This document shows positions 47,324 to 56,401 of a DNA stretch of 64,000 nt, piece after piece. The stretch's first letter is position 1. Every line of letters starts with the position of its first letter. Below the pieces are notes generated by a model. It was not told the origin of the DNA. It made no database searches and saw only the letters and a list, made by a program, of their open reading frames with translations. The position numbers were made by a program, and so were the translations under genes. This DNA is from a bacterium A37T11 (lineage in GTDB: Bacteria > Bacteroidota > Bacteroidia > Sphingobacteriales > Sphingobacteriaceae): positions 124,001 to 188,000 of the forward strand of contig FOBR01000004.1 in the NCBI GenBank assembly GCA_900109895.1. The letters are read 5' to 3'.

Positions 47324-48724
47324 ATGAGCAATACATTATTTGACAAGGTGTGGGACGCACATGTCGTAAGGAAAATAGATGGAGGGCCGGATGTGTTATT
47401 CATCGACCGCCACTTGATCCATGAGGTAACCAGTCCGGTGGCTTTTTTAGGGTTGAAGAACCGCGGCATCGGGGTATTGTATCCTGAGCGCACGTTTGCT
47501 ACCGCCGACCACAATACGCCTACCATTAACCAGCATTTACCGGTGCAGGATCCCTTGTCTGCCAACCAACTGAAAACACTCGAAGAAAATACAAAAACCT
47601 ACGGTATTAAAAACTACTGGGGCCTGGGCGACTATAAAAATGGTATTGTGCACGTAATTGGACCAGAGTTTGGCATTACCCAGCCAGGCGCTACCATTGT
47701 GTGCGGCGATTCGCACACGTCTACGCATGGTGCTTTTGGGGCGATTGCATTTGGTATAGGTACATCTGAAGTGGAAATGGTACTCTCCTCGCAGTGCATC
47801 ATGCAGCCTAAACCTAAGAGTATGCGCATCACCATCAACGGCTCATTGGGAAAAGGGGTGGTTCCAAAAGATGTGGCTTTGTTTATTATATCCAAACTGA
47901 CTACTTCAGGCGCTACAGGTTACTTTGTAGAATATGCCGGTGAAGTATTTGAAAATATGAGCATGGAAGGTCGGATGACGGTATGCAACCTGAGCATTGA
48001 GATGGGTGCGCGCGGGGGCATGATCGCACCGGACCAAACCACCTTTGACTATGTGCAGGGCCGGGAGTTCAGCCCGAAGGGTGCTGACTGGGACCGCGCA
48101 ATGGCTTATTGGAAGACGCTAAAAACCGAGCCTAATGCGGTATTTGATAAAGAACTAGTGTTTGATGGGGCCGAAATTGAGCCCATGATCACCTACGGTA
48201 CAAACCCGGGGATGGGTATGGGTATCTCCCACCACATCCCGGATGCGGAACAAGTGGAAGGCGGTGTGGCCACCTACGAAAAATCATTGGGTTATATGGG
48301 TTTCAATGAAGGAGATGCGATGATCGGCAAAAAAATTGATTATGTGTTTGTGGGTAGTTGTACTAACGGGCGTATTGAGGATTTCCGTGCCTTTGCATCG
48401 TTGGTAAAGGGCAAGCACAAAGCCAATGATGTGACGGTTTGGCTGGTGCCGGGATCGCATGTGGTAGAAAAACAGATCAGGGAAGAAGGTATACTCGATG
48501 TGCTGACCGAAGCGGGTTTCACGCTGCGCCAGCCTGGTTGCTCGGCTTGCCTGGCCATGAATGATGATAAGGTGCCGGCTGGTAAGATAGCCGTGAGTAC
48601 GTCAAACCGCAATTTTGAGGGTCGGCAGGGTCCGGGTGCACGCACATTACTGGCCAGCCCCTTGGTAGCTGCTGCTGCTGCGGTAACTGGGGTAGTGACC
48701 GATCCAAGAACCCTTCTACAGTAA
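47324..48724 (+). CDS. leuC: 3-Isopropylmalate dehydratase large subunit
   Basis: Aconitase-family subunit carrying a 4Fe-4S cluster; it isomerises 2- to 3-isopropylmalate together with LeuD. Length is 466 residues. Cluster cysteines lie in [10 protein letters not shown] and in the [10 protein letters not shown] segment. [24 protein letters not shown] and [12 protein letters not shown] are family signatures. The leuD gene follows 8 bp later. If a citramalate synthase operates, the same enzyme would also isomerise citramalate to methylmalate. Confidence 0.96.
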   Translation: MSNTLFDKVWDAHVVRKIDGGPDVLFIDRHLIHEVTSPVAFLGLKNRGIGVLYPERTFATADHNTPTINQHLPVQDPLSANQLKTLEENTKTYGIKNYWGLGDYKNGIVHVIGPEFGITQPGATIVCGDSHTSTHGAFGAIAFGIGTSEVEMVLSSQCIMQPKPKSMRITINGSLGKGVVPKDVALFIISKLTTSGATGYFVEYAGEVFENMSMEGRMTVCNLSIEMGARGGMIAPDQTTFDYVQGREFSPKGADWDRAMAYWKTLKTEPNAVFDKELVFDGAEIEPMITYGTNPGMGMGISHHIPDAEQVEGGVATYEKSLGYMGFNEGDAMIGKKIDYVFVGSCTNGRIEDFRAFASLVKGKHKANDVTVWLVPGSHVVEKQIREEGILDVLTEAGFTLRQPGCSACLAMNDDKVPAGKIAVSTSNRNFEGRQGPGARTLLASPLVAAAAAVTGVVTDPRTLLQ

Positions 48725-48732
48725 TTTAGATA

Positions 48733-49329
48733 ATGGCATACGATAGTTTTAACAAATTGACAAGCCGGGCTGTTCCACTCCCGATAGAAAATGTGGATAC
48801 GGATCAAATCATCCCTGCACGGTTCCTAAAGGCTACCGAGCGTGTGGGTTTTGGAGATAACTTGTTTCGCGATTGGCGCTACCACCCGGACAATACACCT
48901 AAGGCTGATTTTGTGTTGAACGACCCGACCTATTCGGGCAGTATCCTGGTAGGCGGCAAGAATTTTGGGTCTGGTTCTTCTAGGGAGCATGCGGCATGGG
49001 CCATCTACGATTATGGATTCCGTTGTGTGGTTTCAAGCTTTTTTGCTGATATTTTTAGGGGCAACTGCCTTAATATTGGTGTGCTTCCGGTGCAGGTTAG
49101 TGCTGGATTTCTCGAAAAAATCTTTGCAGCCATCTTTGCGGATCCACATACTGAGCTTGAAATAAACCTTCCTGCGCAGACGATAACGCTGCTTGCCACT
49201 GGTGAGCAGGAATCCTTTGACATCAACAGCTATAAAAAAGAAAATATGCTGAATGGCTTTGATGACATTGATTATTTGATCAACATCAAGTCGAATATCC
49301 AGGAGTTTGCCAAGACGCTTCCGTTATAG
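48733..49329 (+). CDS. leuD: 3-Isopropylmalate dehydratase small subunit
   Basis: Swivelling-domain partner of LeuC, 198 residues. The family pattern is clear: NVDTDQIIPARFLK near the N-terminus, NFGSGSSREHAAWAIYDYGFR, then SSFFADIFRGNCLNIGVLPV. The stop codon is 3 bp before the citramalate-synthase-like gene. No signal peptide or unusual extension is seen. Confidence 0.95.
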   Translation: MAYDSFNKLTSRAVPLPIENVDTDQIIPARFLKATERVGFGDNLFRDWRYHPDNTPKADFVLNDPTYSGSILVGGKNFGSGSSREHAAWAIYDYGFRCVVSSFFADIFRGNCLNIGVLPVQVSAGFLEKIFAAIFADPHTELEINLPAQTITLLATGEQESFDINSYKKENMLNGFDDIDYLINIKSNIQEFAKTLPL

Positions 49330-49332
49330 GCC

Positions 49333-50865
49333 ATGGCTAGGAAGAAAATAGAAATCATGGACACCACGCTGCGGGATGGTGAGCAGACATCGGGTGTGTC
49401 ATTTTCTGTTTCTGAAAAACTGACCATCGCACGGTTGCTACTGGAAGAACTGCAGGTGGACCGCGTTGAAGTGGCATCTGCCCGGGTTTCTGAAGGAGAG
49501 TTTGAGGCGGTCAGGGCGATTGTGTCCTGGGCGGAGAAACATGGAGCCTTGGAGCGTATTGAAGTGCTTTCCTTTGTAGATAACGGCATATCGGTCGATT
49601 GGATGGAGCGGGCTGGGGTGCGGGTGCAAAACCTGCTGACCAAAGGTTCTTTAAACCACCTGACCTACCAGCTCAAAAAAACGCCGGAGCAGCACTTTGC
49701 CGAGATTGCCTCGGTTATCGCACTGGCGCAAAGTAAAGGCATCAGCAGTAATGTGTACCTGGAGGACTGGAGCAATGGCATGCGCCATTCAACCGATTAT
49801 GTGTACCAGTACCTGGATTTCCTGCAAACGCAGTCCATTAAACGTATCCTTTTACCGGACACGCTGGGTATCCTGACGCCGGCCGAATCCTTTACATTTA
49901 TTTCGTCCATCAAACAACGATATCCGGGCCTGCATATCGATTTTCATGCACATAATGACTACGACCTGGGTACAGCCAATGTCCTGGAAGGGTTAAAGGC
50001 TGGCGCGGATGGGTTGCACCTAACGGTGAATGGCATGGGCGAACGGGCAGGCAACGCGCCGATGGCGAGTGTGGTAGCGGTGATCAACGATTTCCTGCCT
50101 GAGTTGGAGATCGGGGTGAAAGAATCGGCCATCTACTCGGTGAGCAAACTGGTGGAGACCTTTTCGGGGATTCGTATACCGGCCAACAAACCGATCGTGG
50201 GTGATAATGTGTTTACTCAGACGGCCGGCATCCATGCGGATGGCGATAATAAGAAGAACCTTTATTTTAATGACCTCCTGCCGGAACGCTTTGGCCGTAA
50301 ACGCAAATATGCGCTGGGAAAGACCTCTGGCAAGGCCAACATTGAGAAGAACCTGCAGGAACTGGGCTTAAAGCTAAATGATGAAGACCTGAAAAAGGTA
50401 ACCCAACGGGTCATAGAACTGGGTGATCGTAAAGAAACGGTAACTAAGGAAGATCTGCCGTATATTATCTCGGATGTCCTGGCGAGCAATGCCTTTGAGG
50501 AGGAGGTGCTGGTAGAGGCGTATGTGCTGACCAACACCAAAGGGCTACGCCCTTCGGCCACCCTGGCGGTACGGATACATGGCGAGCTTTTTGAAGAACA
50601 CGCGCAAGGTGACGGCCAGTTTGACGCATTTATGAATGCTTTGACGGCTGCCTATACCAAAAACAAGATCAAGCTGCCTGATCTGATTGATTACACGGTA
50701 CGCATTGCGCCTGGCAGTAACTCTGACGCACTTTGCGAAACGATCATCACCTGGGAAACCCCCACAAAGACGTTTAAAACGCGGGGTTTGGACTCTGACC
50801 AGACAGTTTGTGCCATCAAGGCCACCCAAAAAATGCTCAACATCATCCTGCGGGACGAAAAATAA
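49333..50865 (+). CDS. LeuA paralogue with regulatory domain, citramalate-synthase-like
   Basis: A 510-residue acyltransferase of the DRE-TIM family. The catalytic barrel begins [16 protein letters not shown], with metal-site histidines in DFHAHNDYDLGTAN and NGMGERAGNAPMASV. A C-terminal LeuA-type regulatory domain spans about residues 370-505. The word LPDTLGILTP replaces the DTNGYCLP of the upstream LeuA, and YLEDWSNGMRHS is present. Both, as I recall, resemble citramalate synthases (CimA, Leptospira type), which use pyruvate instead of 2-oxoisovalerate. It may thus feed isoleucine synthesis from pyruvate, or be the feedback-regulated isopropylmalate synthase. Sequence alone does not settle this. 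Confidence 0.8.
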   Translation: MARKKIEIMDTTLRDGEQTSGVSFSVSEKLTIARLLLEELQVDRVEVASARVSEGEFEAVRAIVSWAEKHGALERIEVLSFVDNGISVDWMERAGVRVQNLLTKGSLNHLTYQLKKTPEQHFAEIASVIALAQSKGISSNVYLEDWSNGMRHSTDYVYQYLDFLQTQSIKRILLPDTLGILTPAESFTFISSIKQRYPGLHIDFHAHNDYDLGTANVLEGLKAGADGLHLTVNGMGERAGNAPMASVVAVINDFLPELEIGVKESAIYSVSKLVETFSGIRIPANKPIVGDNVFTQTAGIHADGDNKKNLYFNDLLPERFGRKRKYALGKTSGKANIEKNLQELGLKLNDEDLKKVTQRVIELGDRKETVTKEDLPYIISDVLASNAFEEEVLVEAYVLTNTKGLRPSATLAVRIHGELFEEHAQGDGQFDAFMNALTAAYTKNKIKLPDLIDYTVRIAPGSNSDALCETIITWETPTKTFKTRGLDSDQTVCAIKATQKMLNIILRDEK

Positions 50866-50933
50866 TTTTAAGAACTTTTAACTTTTTATTGAATTTTACT
50901 TTATAATTTTTACTTTAAAATTATCCTTAACAA

Positions 50934-51992
50934 ATGAACTTACATATTGCACTACTGGCCGGCGATGGGATTGGCCCGGAAGTGACCGACCAGGCGGTGA
51001 AAGTCGTCAACGCTGTAGCTAAAAAATTCAATCATTCCATAACCTGGACTCCTGCCCTGACGGGTGCGTCTGCCATTGATGAGGTTGGTGAGCCCTACCC
51101 CGACTCCACACACGAAATATGTATGGCTGCCGATGCTGTCTTGTTTGGAGCCATTGGCCACCCCCGCTATGACAATGATCCTAAAGCAACGGTACGGCCA
51201 GAACAGGGGTTGCTGAAAATGCGCCAGAAACTGGGTTTGTTTGCTAACGTGCGCCCTACTTTTACGTTTCCTTCCCTGATCGATAATTCACCCTTAAAAA
51301 GGGAACGCATTGAAGGCACCGACCTGGTGATCTTGCGTGAGCTGACCGGTGGTATCTATTTTGGTGAGCGGGGTCGCAAAGACGATGGCAACACGGCATT
51401 TGATACCTGTAAATATACGCGTGCTGAGATTCAGCGCCTGGCAAAGCTTGGTTTTGAGATGGCGCTGGGCCGTAGTAAAAAACTTTGCTGTGTAGATAAA
51501 GCCAATGTATTGGAAAGCTCACGGCTTTGGCGCGAAACTGTACAGGCCATGGAAAAAGATTATCCGGAGGTAACGGTGAGCTATGAGTTTGTGGATGCAG
51601 TGGCCATGCGCCTGGTGCAATGGCCCAGCTCCTATGACGTCATCATCACTGAAAACCTGTTTGGCGATATTCTAACCGATGAGGCTTCAGTCATTTCTGG
51701 GTCGATGGGTCTGATGCCTTCTTCCTCGATCGGGGTGCACACCTCGCTGTTTGAACCGATCCATGGTTCTTATCCGCAGGCAGCCGGTAAAGATATTGCC
51801 AATCCGCTGGCTACGGTGCTTTCTGCAGCGATGATGTTTGAAGATGGGTTTGGCCTGAAAGATGAGGCTGCCCTGATTAGGGAGGTGGTGAACAAATCGC
51901 TGGCTGAAGGGGTGGTGACAGAAGACCTGGCTGGTAAAAATAAGGCTTATAAGACCAGCGAAGTGGGCGATTGGCTGGCTACGCATATCTAA
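50934..51992 (+). CDS. leuB: 3-Isopropylmalate dehydrogenase
   Basis: Oxidatively decarboxylates 3-isopropylmalate with NAD+. Length is 352 residues. GDGIGPEV at the N-terminus, LLKMRQKLGLFANVRP, ELTGGIYFGERG, the catalytic DKANVLESSRLWRE, and the metal-binding TENLFGDILTDEASVISGS are all present. HGSYPQAAGKDIANPLA is the NAD-binding region. The preceding 68-bp gap is AT-rich with no clear promoter. The stop overlaps the ilvA start (TAATG). LeuB relatives also oxidise methylmalate in the citramalate route. Confidence 0.96.
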   Translation: MNLHIALLAGDGIGPEVTDQAVKVVNAVAKKFNHSITWTPALTGASAIDEVGEPYPDSTHEICMAADAVLFGAIGHPRYDNDPKATVRPEQGLLKMRQKLGLFANVRPTFTFPSLIDNSPLKRERIEGTDLVILRELTGGIYFGERGRKDDGNTAFDTCKYTRAEIQRLAKLGFEMALGRSKKLCCVDKANVLESSRLWRETVQAMEKDYPEVTVSYEFVDAVAMRLVQWPSSYDVIITENLFGDILTDEASVISGSMGLMPSSSIGVHTSLFEPIHGSYPQAAGKDIANPLATVLSAAMMFEDGFGLKDEAALIREVVNKSLAEGVVTEDLAGKNKAYKTSEVGDWLATHI

Positions 51993-53239
51993 TGGGCCAG
52001 AATACTGCTGTGATAGATGTAAAAGCGGCGGCTGCAAGGCTGCAAGGGGTGGTAAACCGTACGCCCCTGATGTACAATGCGCGGATGTCTGAAAAATATG
52101 GCGCCGAGATCTACCTGAAGCGGGAAGACCTGCAGGTGGTACGGTCTTATAAGCTGCGCGGGGCTTATAATATGATCTGCCAGTTGGACCAGGCCAGCCT
52201 GGATAAGGGGGTGGTATGCGCCAGTGCAGGCAACCATGCCCAGGGGGTGGCCTTTTCCTGTCGCAAACTCAACACCCGCGGCGTGATCTTTATGCCGGAG
52301 ATAACGCCCAAACAAAAGATTGACCAGACCTTATTATTTGGGGCTGGTATGGTGGAGATTGTACTGGTGGGCGACACTTTTGATGATTGCCTGAAGGAGG
52401 CTTTGGCATATACCGACAGCCATGGGATGCATTTCATCCCCCCGTTTGATGACCTGCGCGTCATCGAAGGGCAGGGGACAGTAGCCTTGGAGATCCTGGA
52501 AGACCTGCCAAATACGGATATGGTATTCATCCCCATGGGTGGTGGTGGCCTTATTGCGGGAATGGGTACTTACTTAAAAGTGGTAAATCCGGCCATCTGT
52601 ATTGTGGGCACAGAGCCAGCGGGAGCGCCTTCGATGAAAGCGGCCCTGGAAGCTGGAGAACCGGTAACGCTTGACAAGATCAATCGTTTTGTGGATGGGG
52701 CAGCAGTTAAAAGGATCGGCGCCCTCACCTTTCCGTTAGCCAAAAAAGTGCTGGATGAGGTGCTTCTGGTACCGGAAGGTAAGGTTTGCAGCTCGATATT
52801 AAAGTTATATAACGAAGAGGCTATCGTGGCCGAACCTGCAGGAGCACTTTCTGTTGCCGCGCTTGATTTGTATAAAGATCAGATCAGGGGCAAAAAGGTG
52901 GTGTGTGTGATCAGTGGCGGCAATAATGACATTGCCCGCATGCAGGAAATTAAAGAACTGTCCCTGCTATATGAAAAATTAAAGCATTATTTTATTGTTC
53001 GCTTTCCGCAACGGCCAGGTGCGCTAAAGCTTTTTGTCAATGAGGTACTCGGCCCGCACGATGACATTACACGGTTTGAATTCATCAAAAAAACCGAGCG
53101 GGAGAACGGCCCCGCACTGGTTGGTATAGAGTTACAATCGGCGGCTGATTATGAATCGCTTATCGGCCGAATGCACCTGTATCATTTTGATTTTAAGGCA
53201 ATAAATGAAGACCAAACCTTGTTTGAGTATTTAATTTAG
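51992..53239 (+). CDS. ilvA: Threonine deaminase with one C-terminal ACT-like domain
   Basis: PLP enzyme that converts threonine to 2-oxobutyrate and ammonia, the classical entry to isoleucine. Length is 415 residues. The Schiff-base lysine is in VRSYKLRGAYNM (about residue 56). The Ser/Gly phosphate loop is MGGGGLIAGMG. SAGNHAQGVAFSC and the C-terminal VISGGNNDIARM are also present. A single ACT-like domain fills about 330-415 (FIVRFPQRPGALKLF), as in the short IlvA form. The chosen ATG overlaps the leuB stop by one base. Upstream ATGs lie inside leuB. It ends the branched-chain cluster. Confidence 0.94.
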   Translation: MGQNTAVIDVKAAAARLQGVVNRTPLMYNARMSEKYGAEIYLKREDLQVVRSYKLRGAYNMICQLDQASLDKGVVCASAGNHAQGVAFSCRKLNTRGVIFMPEITPKQKIDQTLLFGAGMVEIVLVGDTFDDCLKEALAYTDSHGMHFIPPFDDLRVIEGQGTVALEILEDLPNTDMVFIPMGGGGLIAGMGTYLKVVNPAICIVGTEPAGAPSMKAALEAGEPVTLDKINRFVDGAAVKRIGALTFPLAKKVLDEVLLVPEGKVCSSILKLYNEEAIVAEPAGALSVAALDLYKDQIRGKKVVCVISGGNNDIARMQEIKELSLLYEKLKHYFIVRFPQRPGALKLFVNEVLGPHDDITRFEFIKKTERENGPALVGIELQSAADYESLIGRMHLYHFDFKAINEDQTLFEYLI

Positions 53240-53259
53240 CCTCTGTAACTTTTCTTGGG

Positions 53260-53314
53260 GGTGGTGTGAAGTTGGTGTTAATAAATTATGAATATAGATT
53301 GACTTCACACTGCC
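53260..53314. other. Long inverted repeat after ilvA
   Basis: GGTGGTGTGAAGT (53260-53272) pairs with ACTTCACACTGCC (53302-53314), 13 bp with two wobbles around a 29-base AT-rich loop. No T-tract follows, so it is a poor rho-independent terminator. It may be a protein site or a message-end stabiliser. Confidence 0.4.
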
Positions 53315-53466
53315 ATTTTCACCAAAAAAATCAACTGATAACCAGAACCTAATACTGGCAAATCATCCGAATGTCATTTTGGATGTTAGTAATCCACCGT
53401 CTGTTGATAACAATTCTATCTAATCAGCAACATTATGATGCAACTTTGTTCTTAAGCAAAAAATAA

Positions 53467-53515
53467 CCCCCGGATTTCGGCTACCGGCTTTCCGACAGGG
53501 ATGGTTTTCTGCCCT
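53467..53515 (+). promoter_or_regulatory. Structured, GC-rich leader just before nrdH
   Basis: Within an otherwise AT-rich 305-bp gap a compact segment folds as nested stems (CCC, CGGA, CGG paired with CCG, TCCG, GGG). The last AGGG (53497-53500) can instead pair with CCCT (53512-53515). No clear promoter or NrdR-type box was seen; the rest of the gap contains no gene. Confidence 0.3.
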
Positions 53516-53544
53516 AATTAAGTAACAATTTTAATATAATAACA

Positions 53545-53781
53545 ATGACCAGGATTTTAAAATTCGAAAAAAACGACTGCGCACCCTGCAATCAGGTTTC
53601 AGACTTTCTTGACAAAAAAGGCGTAAACTATGAAAAGGTCAATCCTTTCGATAAACCCGAGTTGGCCATGCGCTATAGAGTGCGTACGGTGCCTACCGTC
53701 ATTGTGCTCCAAGAAAACGAAGAGACCCAACGCATTATTGGCTTCAAGCCGGAAGAACTGGCAGCCCTACCTTTGGTTTAA
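53545..53781 (+). CDS. nrdH: NrdH-like redoxin
   Basis: A 78-residue thioredoxin-fold electron donor for class Ib ribonucleotide reductase. The redox motif is CAPC at residues 12-15, the cis-proline is in VRTVPTVIVL, and IGFKPEEL near the end resembles the NrdH tail. It has glutaredoxin-like sequence but thioredoxin-like partners. The first gene of nrdH-nrdI-nrdE-nrdF supports the assignment. A generic thioredoxin-family protein is the alternative. Confidence 0.82.
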   Translation: MTRILKFEKNDCAPCNQVSDFLDKKGVNYEKVNPFDKPELAMRYRVRTVPTVIVLQENEETQRIIGFKPEELAALPLV

Positions 53782-53796
53782 TAGACATGTAGCGAG

Positions 53797-54189
53797 ATGG
53801 AATGGATTTATTACGATAGCAAGACGGGCAATGTAGACCGTTTTGTACAAAAAATAGCCGGGCTCATACCCTGGAAGGTTCAAAAGATAATGCCCGGCAT
53901 GGAAATTATCCACCCAGGACACCTGATTACCTTTACGACCCGCTTTGGCGAAGCTCCTGAGACCACTACCCAGTTTCTGAACCATGCCGGGAGCCTGATC
54001 AAATCGGTTTCGGCCAGTGGCAATCGTAATTGGGGTAAAAATTTTGCGTTGGCAGCCAATAAACTGTCTGCGGCTTATGAATTGCCCTTACTCCTCAAGT
54101 TTGAATTGTCAGGCACCATGGAAGATGTAAAAGAATATATTAACCTCATAAAAAATAATCATGATTACCAAAAAATGGATATTGCTTAA
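53797..54189 (+). CDS. nrdI: NrdI flavodoxin-like ribonucleotide reductase activase
   Basis: Flavodoxin-like protein of 130 residues that supplies oxidant for assembling the dimanganese-tyrosyl cofactor of NrdF. IYYDSKTGNVDRFVQKI is the FMN phosphate loop, followed by LITFTTRFGEAPETTTQFL and SASGNRNWGKNFALAANK, which is diagnostic for NrdI. It lies 15 bp after nrdH and 10 bp before the nrdE start used here. Its presence argues that the reductase downstream is class Ib and can use manganese. Confidence 0.9.
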   Translation: MEWIYYDSKTGNVDRFVQKIAGLIPWKVQKIMPGMEIIHPGHLITFTTRFGEAPETTTQFLNHAGSLIKSVSASGNRNWGKNFALAANKLSAAYELPLLLKFELSGTMEDVKEYINLIKNNHDYQKMDIA

Positions 54190-54199
54190 CAATGAGATC

Positions 54200-56254
54200 A
54201 TGATAAAGAAAGATGATGAGTTCAGCCTAGATAAGGACAAGGAGGCTGTGCGCTCATATTTTCTGGATTATGTTAACAAGAATACCGTATTTTTCTATAC
54301 GCTGAAGGAAAAGATAGATTACCTCATCGAGCAAAACTACTACATTAATTTTTATGAGTGGTTTACGTTTGAGGAAATGGAGCAGGTATACGACTTTGTC
54401 GCTTCCAAGAAATTCCGTTTCCCCTCTTTCATGAGTGCATTCAAATTTTTCCAGAGTTATGCCTTGCGGGATGATTCAGGCGAGAAGTTTCTGGAGCGCT
54501 ATGAAGACCGCGTGGTGGCGGTATCGTTATTCCTGGCACGCCATGACGGGGTGGAACAGGCTTTGCAATATGCAGAGCTGCTGATCAACCAGGAGTACCA
54601 GCCAGCGACCCCGACGTTCCTGAATGCGGGTAAAAAACGCTCTGGTGAGCTGGTTTCGTGTTTCCTGGATGAAATTGGCGACAACCTGAACGGCATAGGT
54701 TATGCAGTAGACTCAGCCATGAAGCTTTCTTCCATTGGCGGAGGGGTTTCTTTCAATATTTCTAAAATTCGGGGCCGTGGCGAGGCCATTAAAGGGGTGG
54801 AAGGCCGCGCAGGTGGTGTACTGCCGATCATGAAAATCCTCGAAGATACCTTTTCTTATGCCAACCAGTTGGGTCAACGCCCCGGGGCTGGAGCGGTATA
54901 CCTAAACATCTTCCATTCGGATATTGAAGAATTTTTGGATTGCAAAAAGATCAATGTGGATGAGAAGGTGCGTATCAAATCGCTTTCCATTGGCATCATC
55001 GTTCCGGATAAGTTTATGGAACTTGCCGAAAAAGATGAGCCTTGTTTCCTGATCTATCCGCACACGGTTATGCAGGAATATGGAAAATACATGGACGAGA
55101 TTGATATGGATGAAATGTATGACGAGCTTATTACCAATCCGAAGATCCGTAAGCGTAAGGTCAATGCTCGGCATTTATTGGTAAAAATAGCCCAAACGCA
55201 AAAGGAAAGCGGTTATCCATACATCTTTTTTAAGGAAAATGCCAATCGTCAGCATGCCCTGAATGGCATCGGGCAGGTGAAATTCTCTAACTTGTGTACA
55301 GAGATCATGCAGGTGTCACAAGTATCTGACATCAATATTTACGGCAAGCAAGACACCATCCGCTATGGTATCTCCTGCAACCTTGGCTCGCTCAATATCG
55401 CCACCGTGATGGACAACAAGCGCATTGAGGAGTCTGTTAAAACCGCAATGCGCTCTTTAACGATGGTGTCTGATGTAACCAATATAGAGATGGTTCCTTC
55501 CATCCAAAAGGCCAACAGTGAGCTGCACAGCGTGGGTCTTGGGGCTATGAACTTGCATGGTTACCTGGCCAAAAGCATGATCATGTATGAAAGTGATGAG
55601 GCCCTGGACTTCTGCAACGTGTTCTTTATGATGATGAATTTCTATTCGCTGCAAAGCTCTATGGAGATAGCGCGTGAACGCAAGACAACGTTTTTGGGTT
55701 TTGAAAAATCAAGCTATGCGGATGGTACTTACTTTGACAGCTACGTTGAAAACGATCACTATCCGGCTACGGAAAAAGTAGCGGCACTGTTTGATGGCAT
55801 AAGCATACCTACCCGGGCTGATTGGGCTGAGCTGAAGCAGCAGGTACAGGAACATGGTGTTTATCATGCCTACCGCATGGCCATCGCCCCTAACCAATCG
55901 ACCTCTTATATTATGAATGCAACGGCATCTGTCATGCCAATTGTAGATATCATCGAGGTGCGTGAGTATGGAGACAGTACCACCTACTACCCCATGCCTT
56001 ACCTGACCAACGATAATTACTTCTTCTATAAGTCAGCGTATGATATGGACCAAATGAAAGTGCTAAAGCTTATTTCGGTAATACAGCGCCACGTAGACCA
56101 GGGGGTATCAACCATCCTGCACACAAACAGCAAAGACAATACCCGCGATTTAGCGAAATATTATATATACGCGCACAAAATGGGGCTTAAATCGTTGTAC
56201 TATACACGTACGCGGAAAGCCACCATTGATGAGTGTATCAGTTGCTCAGTATAG
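54200..56254 (+). CDS. nrdE: Class Ib ribonucleoside-diphosphate reductase, alpha subunit
   Basis: Catalytic subunit that reduces ribonucleotides to deoxyribonucleotides. Length is 684 residues from the ATG of MIKKDDEFSLDKD. An earlier ATG at 54161 overlaps nrdI and is less likely. It lacks the long N-terminal ATP-cone of class Ia enzymes. GELVSCFLDEIGD holds one active-site cysteine, YGISCNLGSLNIAT the central active-site segment, and MAIAPNQSTSYIMNATASVMP the late barrel signature. The C-terminus has a CISC tail cysteine pair, the part reduced by NrdH. Between it and nrdF is a terminator-like hairpin. Confidence 0.95.
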   Translation: MIKKDDEFSLDKDKEAVRSYFLDYVNKNTVFFYTLKEKIDYLIEQNYYINFYEWFTFEEMEQVYDFVASKKFRFPSFMSAFKFFQSYALRDDSGEKFLERYEDRVVAVSLFLARHDGVEQALQYAELLINQEYQPATPTFLNAGKKRSGELVSCFLDEIGDNLNGIGYAVDSAMKLSSIGGGVSFNISKIRGRGEAIKGVEGRAGGVLPIMKILEDTFSYANQLGQRPGAGAVYLNIFHSDIEEFLDCKKINVDEKVRIKSLSIGIIVPDKFMELAEKDEPCFLIYPHTVMQEYGKYMDEIDMDEMYDELITNPKIRKRKVNARHLLVKIAQTQKESGYPYIFFKENANRQHALNGIGQVKFSNLCTEIMQVSQVSDINIYGKQDTIRYGISCNLGSLNIATVMDNKRIEESVKTAMRSLTMVSDVTNIEMVPSIQKANSELHSVGLGAMNLHGYLAKSMIMYESDEALDFCNVFFMMMNFYSLQSSMEIARERKTTFLGFEKSSYADGTYFDSYVENDHYPATEKVAALFDGISIPTRADWAELKQQVQEHGVYHAYRMAIAPNQSTSYIMNATASVMPIVDIIEVREYGDSTTYYPMPYLTNDNYFFYKSAYDMDQMKVLKLISVIQRHVDQGVSTILHTNSKDNTRDLAKYYIYAHKMGLKSLYYTRTRKATIDECISCSV

Positions 56255-56277
56255 GCCAGTAACTGAAAAAAGAATGG

Positions 56278-56311
56278 CAGCAGCCACGCGCAAGCGGAGG
56301 CTGCTGTTTTT
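56278..56311 (+). terminator. Terminator-like hairpin between nrdE and nrdF
   Basis: CAGCAGCC and GGCTGCTG form a perfect 8-bp stem with a 13-base loop, followed by five T. It would reduce transcription into nrdF from the nrdH promoter. The remaining 90 bp before nrdF is T-rich without a clear promoter. Confidence 0.7.
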
Positions 56312-56401
56312 GTCATAGGTTTCAGGTGCCCCGTGCATCAGCTTTTTATAATTTTTTAATTTTTACACTTTCTTTTTTACTTTTACTTTATCCTTTTCAT
56401 C

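Noticed and set aside
54161-54199. Upstream ATG of nrdE inside nrdI
   Set aside because: Would overlap nrdI by 29 bases and add 13 residues without family support; the ATG at 54200 is preferred.
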